Shown here piece after piece: positions 6,145 through 9,963 of a stretch of 9,963 nucleotides of DNA (its first letter is position 1; each line of letters opens with the position of its first letter). The DNA comes from Gammaproteobacteria bacterium. GTDB taxonomy: Bacteria > Pseudomonadota > Gammaproteobacteria > BMS3Bbin11. The DNA lies in the NCBI GenBank assembly GCA_030597275.1, contig JAUVSB010000038.1, positions 1 through 9,963 on the forward strand. Direction: 5' to 3'. Both the position numbers and the translations under genes were made by a program. Under the pieces are notes generated by a model. The model was not told where the DNA came from. It ran no database searches and was given only the letters and a program-made list of their open reading frames with translations.

Positions 6145-6489
6145 CTAGCGCATCGGATTGGTGCAGAAAGCCTCTTGCATAGCCTCGATAAGATGAAGAA
6201 TGCTTTCATCACCAATTCGGTAATACACTTTATTTGCATCTTTACGCGAGACCAGGATGTGTTTGTCGCGTAGAATTGAAAGATGCTGAGAAATATTGCT
6301 TTGTGATGTTCCGACTCTTTCCACCAAATCTTGAACGCTTATTTCATGGGTTTTTCCTGAAGCAGTCCCAAGAATGCAGAGAATCTTGAGGCGCAGTGGG
6401 TGAGCCATTGCCTTTAATGCACGTGATGCAATATCAATATCATCATCGTTCTGAATTATCATGTCATCGTTTATAACTTTATCATTCAT
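6145..6489 (-). CDS. ArsR-family regulator with two candidate sulfur-sensing cysteines (BigR/SqrR/YgaV-like)
   Basis: A 114-residue winged-helix repressor. LKAMAHPLRLKILCIL at 25-40 is the ArsR entry motif, VGTSQSNISQHLSILRDKHILVSRKDANKVYYRI at 59-92 is the recognition helix and wing, and helix 5 follows. The classical metal site (ELCVCDL) is absent. The only cysteines are C38, in the ILC position of helix 2, and C109, in the last helix (AFC). These are the positions that form the persulfide- or tetrasulfide-sensing pair in BigR, SqrR and YgaV. The spacing (71) is a few residues longer than in YgaV because of a loop insertion, TASGKTHE. The N-terminus is unusually acidic (DDDIDID). Upstream of rhodanese-grxC, the likely role is a reactive-sulfur-responsive repressor of that operon and of itself; this is inferred, not shown. 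Confidence 0.88.
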   Translation of the reverse strand: MNDKVINDDMIIQNDDDIDIASRALKAMAHPLRLKILCILGTASGKTHEISVQDLVERVGTSQSNISQHLSILRDKHILVSRKDANKVYYRIGDESILHLIEAMQEAFCTNPMR

Positions 6490-6510
6490 AAATTACTTTC
6501 TCGTTGTTTT

Positions 6511-6539
6511 AATATAAATCTGAGATTGTGACGTGACAT
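6511..6539 (-). promoter_or_regulatory. Predicted arsR promoter
   Basis: On the minus strand, ATGTCA (6539-6534, 4 of 6 to TTGACA) is separated by 17 bp from TATATT (6516-6511, 5 of 6 to TATAAT). The predicted start lies about 15 nt before the arsR ATG, with a GAGAAAG ribosome site in between. The -35 box lies inside the spacer of the predicted envC promoter. Confidence 0.4.
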
Positions 6540-6556
6540 CCGTGAAACATTACAAT
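6528..6556 (+). promoter_or_regulatory. Predicted envC promoter, overlapping the arsR promoter
   Basis: GTGACG (6528-6533, 4 of 6 to consensus), a 17-bp spacer and TACAAT (6551-6556, 5 of 6) give a plausible sigma-70 promoter. Transcription would start about 27 nt before the envC ATG. An AT-rich stretch with the palindrome ATAATTAT (6565-6572) lies just after the predicted start and is a candidate repressor site. Confidence 0.35.
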
Positions 6557-6589
6557 ATTAATAGATAATTATAAATCAATTTTAATCTG

Positions 6590-7768
6590 ATGCGAACTCT
6601 TTTGGCCCCAATATCGATATCTGGCCTTATTTTTCTCCTTTTTTCTGCCAGTTTGATACTCATCCCTGAGTTTTCGTCAGCTGTGGAACCCGAAGTCACT
6701 AAGAAAAAAGCCGAGCTTGCAGATTTAAAAAAGAAAATTTCTGATTTGCAAGAAACGATGAAGGAAAGGCAGTCGAAGCTTGATAAAGAGGATGCTGTCC
6801 TGAAAGAGGTCGATCTGCGGATTGACGAAATCAACAGTAAATTACGTGAGTTGGAGAGTCAAAAGCAGGGTGTTCATGATGAGTTGTCAGTTTTACAGCT
6901 AAAAAAGACAGAAACAGTGACCAGTCTGGAAGGAGAGCAAATGATTCTCGCTCAGCAGCTGAGATCAGCTTATATCTCAGGTCACGAAGAATATATCAAG
7001 CTGATTATGAATCAACAGGACCCTGCAGCAGTTTCGCGCATGCTGGTCTATTATCGCTATCTGACTGAGAGCCGTGTTCGAACTATCAATAAAATCAATC
7101 AGCATCTTGATCAACTGGATTCCCTTGAATCCTCCATTCAAAAGCGCTCAGCAGAGCTGAAAATACTAATCAATCAGCAGCGTGCACGCTGGCAAAGCCT
7201 GAAAATAGCTTATACGGAGCAGGAAAAAGCAGTTGTTTTTTTACATGGCGAACTTGCAAGCGATGAACAGCAGATTCAACGAATGTTCCAGGATGAACAG
7301 GAATTATTGGGATTGATAGAAAAGCTGGGTGAGTTGCTTGATGAGCTGCTGGATGAGGAGCGTATTGATACGAGTTTCCGAGATTTCAGAGGACAGTTGA
7401 AGCTGCCGGTGAAAAGTAAAATTCGAGTGCGTTATGGAACACGGCGGAAAATTGGTGATTTACGCTGGAAAGGTATCATTATGGGAGGAAACCTGGGCAG
7501 TGATATTCATAGCATTTATTCAGGACGAGTGGTTTATGCTGACTGGATGCGTGGTTTTGGGCTATTATTGATCATTGATCATGGCGATTCATATCTCAGC
7601 CTATATGGACATAATGAATCCCTACTGGTTGAGGAAGGTGACTGGGTAGTAACAGGGCAGACAGTAGCAACGATGGGGAAAAGTGGCGGTAACAGTAAAC
7701 CCGGCCTGTATTTTGAGATACGCTATAAAGGCAGGCCTCAGAACCCCTTGCACTGGGCCAGACGCTAA
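6590..7768 (+). CDS. envC: EnvC-type murein hydrolase activator (coiled coil plus degenerate LytM)
   Basis: A 392-residue periplasmic protein. Residues 8-31 are a signal sequence ending near SSA-VEPE. Long coiled coils rich in K, E, Q and L cover about 35-125 and 150-255. A C-terminal LytM/M23-like domain runs from about 275 to 392. The zinc ligands of active M23 peptidases are not kept: the first histidine position reads IIMGGN, and the HxH site reads GLYFEIR (372-378). The SLYGHNES segment is retained. This matches EnvC, which does not cut peptidoglycan itself but activates the amidases AmiA/AmiB for daughter-cell separation under FtsEX control. The ATG at 6590 has no clear Shine-Dalgarno, but an in-frame stop lies just upstream (6572-6574). 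In E. coli gpmM precedes envC; here the divergent arsR does. Confidence 0.92.
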   Translation: MRTLLAPISISGLIFLLFSASLILIPEFSSAVEPEVTKKKAELADLKKKISDLQETMKERQSKLDKEDAVLKEVDLRIDEINSKLRELESQKQGVHDELSVLQLKKTETVTSLEGEQMILAQQLRSAYISGHEEYIKLIMNQQDPAAVSRMLVYYRYLTESRVRTINKINQHLDQLDSLESSIQKRSAELKILINQQRARWQSLKIAYTEQEKAVVFLHGELASDEQQIQRMFQDEQELLGLIEKLGELLDELLDEERIDTSFRDFRGQLKLPVKSKIRVRYGTRRKIGDLRWKGIIMGGNLGSDIHSIYSGRVVYADWMRGFGLLLIIDHGDSYLSLYGHNESLLVEEGDWVVTGQTVATMGKSGGNSKPGLYFEIRYKGRPQNPLHWARR

Positions 7769-7778
7769 AGCAATACAG

Positions 7779-7808
7779 TTGAATTCTGGATAAATGCGTA
7801 CATATTAT
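7779..7808 (+). promoter_or_regulatory. Predicted ctpA promoter
   Basis: TTGAAT (7779-7784, 4 of 6) and TATTAT (7803-7808, 5 of 6) are 18 bp apart, just after the envC stop codon. This would give ctpA a leader of about 100 nt, separate from envC read-through. A 6-bp inverted repeat, TATCAT and ATGATA (7821-7837), lies just downstream and could be an operator. Confidence 0.4.
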
Positions 7809-7855
7809 AAGATGAATTGATATCATGCAGAATGATAAAATTGGATAGAACTATT

Positions 7856-7921
7856 ATGCCTGGGAACGGACCAATCAAGAGAAGGTCGTGTAGCGATCAG
7901 GATTACTGGAGACTGGAATGA
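7856..7921 (+). CDS. Possible 21-residue leader ORF overlapping the ctpA start
   Basis: An ORF of 21 codons (starting MPGNGP, ending YWRLE) opens at ATG 7856 and stops at TGA 7919-7921, sharing the sequence ATGA with the ctpA start codon. The overlap is the arrangement used for translational coupling. It is arginine- and lysine-rich in the middle (IKRRS). No good ribosome site lies before its ATG, and ctpA has its own, so it may be chance. Confidence 0.2.
   Translation: MPGNGPIKRRSCSDQDYWRLE
7908..7920 (+). promoter_or_regulatory. Ribosome binding site and start of ctpA
   Basis: GGAG at 7908-7911 lies 6 nt before the ATG at 7918. It supports this start, which gives a short basic N-terminus (TEKRR) directly before the hydrophobic signal segment. 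Confidence 0.6.
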
Positions 7922-9264
7922 CAGAAAAAAGACGTGTAGCTGTAGTGTTTGTCCTGGGGCTGGCCCTGGGTGTTGGCATGACAATATACAGCTCAGTGTT
8001 TGCCGGCAGCGATAAAAATGCGGTGGCAGCATCCCCCTTGCCACTGGAAGACTTGCGAGCATTTACCGAAGTGTTTGGCAAAGTGAAATCAGATTATGTT
8101 GAAACAGTCGATGATAAGGATTTACTGGAAAATGCGATTAAAGGAATGCTGTCTGGCCTGGATCCCCATTCATCATACCTGAATAGAGAAGAATTCAAGG
8201 AAATGCGCATAGGTACGGACGGAAAGTTTGGTGGCCTTGGTATTGAAGTGTCGATGGAGAATGGATTCGTTAAGGTCATTTCACCTATCGATGATACTCC
8301 CGCGCAGCGTGCAGGCGTAATGGCCGGGGATGTGATTGTTCGTCTTGATGATACACCTGTTAAGGGCATGACGCTGAATGAAGCAGTCAAGATCATGCGC
8401 GGCAAACCGGGTACAGATATTCTGCTAACTATTGTACGTGAGGGTGAGGAAGGACCATTAAAAATTACCATTACGCGTGCCATTATTCGAATAAAGAGCG
8501 TTCGAAGTAAAACGCTGGAACCGGGTTTTGGTTATATACGTATCAGCCAGTTTCAGTCTGCCACAGGCACCAGCATGCGTAAGGCGATCTCTGAACTGAA
8601 GAAAGAAAATGATGGGGAGCTGAAAGGCCTGATACTGGATCTAAGGAACAATCCTGGTGGTGTGTTAAACGCCTCGGTCTCAGTTGCAGACGCATTTATT
8701 AAAAAAGGAAAAATTGTCTACACCGAGGGCAGGGTGAAAGACTCATTACTTACTTTCAATGCCTCACCAAATGATCTTCTGAAAGGTGCGCCAATAGTTG
8801 TCCTGGTTAATGGTGGTTCTGCATCTGCATCAGAAATTGTTGCCGGTGCCTTACAGGATCATCACCGTGCCATTATCATGGGTACCAAGACTTTTGGTAA
8901 AGGTTCAGTGCAGACCATTATGCCAATGAACAATGGCGCAGCGTTAAAGATTACTACTGCCCGTTATTTCACCCCTTCCGGGCGATCTATACAGGCTGAA
9001 GGGATCGAGCCGGATATTATTGTTGAGCAGCTGAAGATCAGCAAAAAAGAAGATAGCAAGGTGCAGCGTCTGCGTGAGGCTGATTTGCGTGATCATCTTG
9101 AAAATGGAAACGGAAAAAAGGCTACTGATGCTAAAAAGGGAAGTAATGACAGTGCTAAGAAAAAAGGTGAAGCTGACGAAAAGGAAAAATTGAAAAATGA
9201 TTATCAGCTGAATGAGGCGCTAAATCTTCTGAAAGGCATCTATATTGTCGAACAAATGAAATAA
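7918..9264 (+). CDS. ctpA: CtpA carboxy-terminal processing protease (S41)
   Basis: A 448-residue periplasmic serine protease. Residues 6-29 are a signal sequence or anchor. The stretch 42-103 includes GLDPHSSYL. A PDZ domain at about 104-190 (FGGLGIEV, AQRAGVMAGDVIVRLDD) recognises substrate C-termini. The S41 catalytic core covers about 195-370: LILDLRNNPGG at 238-248, NGGSASASEIVAGAL with the nucleophile at S303, and TFGKGSVQ with the general base K328 and Q332. The core ends at PSGRSIQAEGIEPD. A lysine- and glutamate-rich low-complexity tail (about 376-428) precedes a last helix, NEALNLLKG. Proteases of this type trim or degrade periplasmic proteins, including cell-wall hydrolases in Pseudomonas, where a TPR lipoprotein partner is needed; none is visible here. 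It follows envC by 149 bp, forming an envelope-remodelling pair. Confidence 0.95.
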   Translation: MTEKRRVAVVFVLGLALGVGMTIYSSVFAGSDKNAVAASPLPLEDLRAFTEVFGKVKSDYVETVDDKDLLENAIKGMLSGLDPHSSYLNREEFKEMRIGTDGKFGGLGIEVSMENGFVKVISPIDDTPAQRAGVMAGDVIVRLDDTPVKGMTLNEAVKIMRGKPGTDILLTIVREGEEGPLKITITRAIIRIKSVRSKTLEPGFGYIRISQFQSATGTSMRKAISELKKENDGELKGLILDLRNNPGGVLNASVSVADAFIKKGKIVYTEGRVKDSLLTFNASPNDLLKGAPIVVLVNGGSASASEIVAGALQDHHRAIIMGTKTFGKGSVQTIMPMNNGAALKITTARYFTPSGRSIQAEGIEPDIIVEQLKISKKEDSKVQRLREADLRDHLENGNGKKATDAKKGSNDSAKKKGEADEKEKLKNDYQLNEALNLLKGIYIVEQMK

Positions 9265-9279
9265 CACTTATTCAATAGA

Positions 9280-9831
9280 ATGATGAAAAAGGTACTGATT
9301 CCTCTTGCTTCAGGATTTGAGGAGCTTGAAGCGGTTACTGTTATTGATTTACTGAGACGGGCCGACATTGATGTTACTGTCGCAGGACTTGATGATGGAG
9401 TCATTACGGGTAGTCGGGGCACGCGAATATTACCTGATAGTAATCTCACCAGTGCTGCAGATTTAGACTATGACATGATTGTGCTGCCAGGTGGTCTGCC
9501 TGGTGCCGATAATCTCAATGAGGATAGCCGTATTCATGGGCTACTGCAGCAGATGGCAAGCAGTGGGCGATATATCGCGGCAATCTGTGCAGCTCCGAAA
9601 GTACTCGCTAATGCAGGGTTGCTGGATAATAAAGAAATGACGTCTTATCCTGGCTCATTGTCTAAAGTAGCTGTGGAAGGAATGCATAATACAGGCCAGG
9701 CCGTTGTTATTGATGGCAAAGTAATAACTTCCAGAGGCCCGGGCACGGCGATGGACTTTGCATTGCAATTGATTCAGTTACTCGTTGGTGAAAAGGTCAG
9801 AAACCAGGTAGAGGAAGGACTTCAGCGTTAG
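9280..9831 (+). CDS. DJ-1/PfpI family protein, YajL-like
   Basis: A 183-residue flavodoxin-like-fold protein of the DJ-1/ThiJ/PfpI superfamily. PLASGFEELEAVTVIDLLRRADIDVTVAGL is the typical N-terminus, with E17 matching the conserved glutamate (E18 in human DJ-1). LPGGLPGADNL at 69-79 and the nucleophile elbow AAICAAPKVL with the reactive C103 follow. TSYPG (121-125) and TSRGPGTAMDFAL (150-162) complete the family pattern. Length and motifs fit the YajL/DJ-1 branch better than PfpI peptidases. Members protect against oxidative and carbonyl stress; the exact activity (glyoxalase, deglycase or chaperone) is disputed in the literature, so none is assigned. The gene begins 15 bp after ctpA, probably co-transcribed. 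Two Met codons in tandem (9280, 9283) leave the start ambiguous by one codon, and no good ribosome site is seen. Confidence 0.9.
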   Translation: MMKKVLIPLASGFEELEAVTVIDLLRRADIDVTVAGLDDGVITGSRGTRILPDSNLTSAADLDYDMIVLPGGLPGADNLNEDSRIHGLLQQMASSGRYIAAICAAPKVLANAGLLDNKEMTSYPGSLSKVAVEGMHNTGQAVVIDGKVITSRGPGTAMDFALQLIQLLVGEKVRNQVEEGLQR

Positions 9832-9963
9832 CGTGTGGTGCAACACTTGTTCAGGAAAGTTCTAAACAAATAAATAGAGCTAGCAAAGAAGTTAAAACAG
9901 TTTTTTATAGAAACAAACTAGAACACTACCAAAAGAAGTGAATAAAAAAAGGTGCACCCAAAA
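9832..9963. other. AT-rich non-coding end, possible half of a terminator at the window edge
   Basis: After the DJ-1-like gene there are 132 bases without a supportable ORF. No intrinsic terminator with stem and T run is present on the plus strand. At the very end a run of seven A (9944-9950) is followed by GGTGCACCC (9951-9959) and AAAA. Read on the minus strand this is a GC-rich arm followed by a T run, so it may be the inner half of a terminator for a convergent gene beyond the window. Confidence 0.3.

Noticed and set aside
6145..6489. Arsenic- or zinc-sensing ArsR/SmtB repressor
   Set aside because: There is no ELCVCDL-type cysteine cluster and no evident histidine/aspartate metal site in the last helix; no arsenic or metal transport gene is nearby.
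6590..7768. Active M23 zinc endopeptidase
   Set aside because: The zinc-ligand positions are substituted (GLYFEI where active enzymes have HLHFEI, and no first histidine), and the long coiled coil fits the EnvC activator.
8094..8483. Minus-strand ORF of 129 codons inside ctpA
   Set aside because: It is antisense to the PDZ-coding part of ctpA; serine/proline/isoleucine-rich composition is that of a shadow frame.
9880..9920. Terminator or recombination site after the DJ-1-like gene
   Set aside because: AAAACAGTTTTTT at about 9895-9907 has room for only a one-base loop, and no attC-like arms with a GTTRRRY core are present.

Overview
The window reads as ordinary chromosome of a gammaproteobacterium of medium G+C. 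This is inferred from gene order and protein motifs; no rRNA or other taxonomic marker is present. It is densely coded, with 13 complete genes, one 5'-truncated gene (rdgB) and one short ORF that looks like a gene remnant. No gap longer than about 150 bases lacks a gene. I saw no tRNA, rRNA, CRISPR array, insertion sequence or phage gene.

Left arm (1-3295, + strand): the end of rdgB, then hemW, a cytoplasmic DsbA/FrnE-like oxidoreductase, a membrane-anchored TlpA-like thioredoxin and hemJ. The last three are only 3 bp apart. A 71-codon PhnA-type zinc-ribbon ORF follows and runs into the 3' end of trmL on the other strand. The group combines heme supply (a HemW heme chaperone and a HemJ protoporphyrinogen oxidase) with thiol redox proteins.

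Middle arm (3253-6489, - strand, read right to left): arsR-family regulator, membrane-anchored rhodanese (yibN-like), grxC, secB, gpsA, trmL. This matches the E. coli yibN-grxC-secB-gpsA-cysE-trmL block except that cysE is missing. The ArsR protein stands where gpmM/gpmI sits in E. coli. It has two cysteines placed like those of the persulfide sensors BigR, SqrR and YgaV. The proposed circuit is a reactive-sulfur switch upstream of a rhodanese and a glutaredoxin.

Right arm (6590-9831, + strand): envC (a degenerate LytM activator of cell-wall amidases), ctpA (an S41 periplasmic protease) and a DJ-1/YajL-type protein. The first two form an envelope-remodelling pair. The arsR and envC promoters appear to overlap in a 100-bp divergent region, so the regulator could affect both directions.

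The most useful leads are the two-cysteine ArsR next to rhodanese and grxC, a 15-bp-arm inverted repeat between grxC and secB, competing inverted repeats over the hemW start, the PhnA remnant, and a 21-codon leader ORF overlapping the ctpA start. I found no clearly new multi-gene system.
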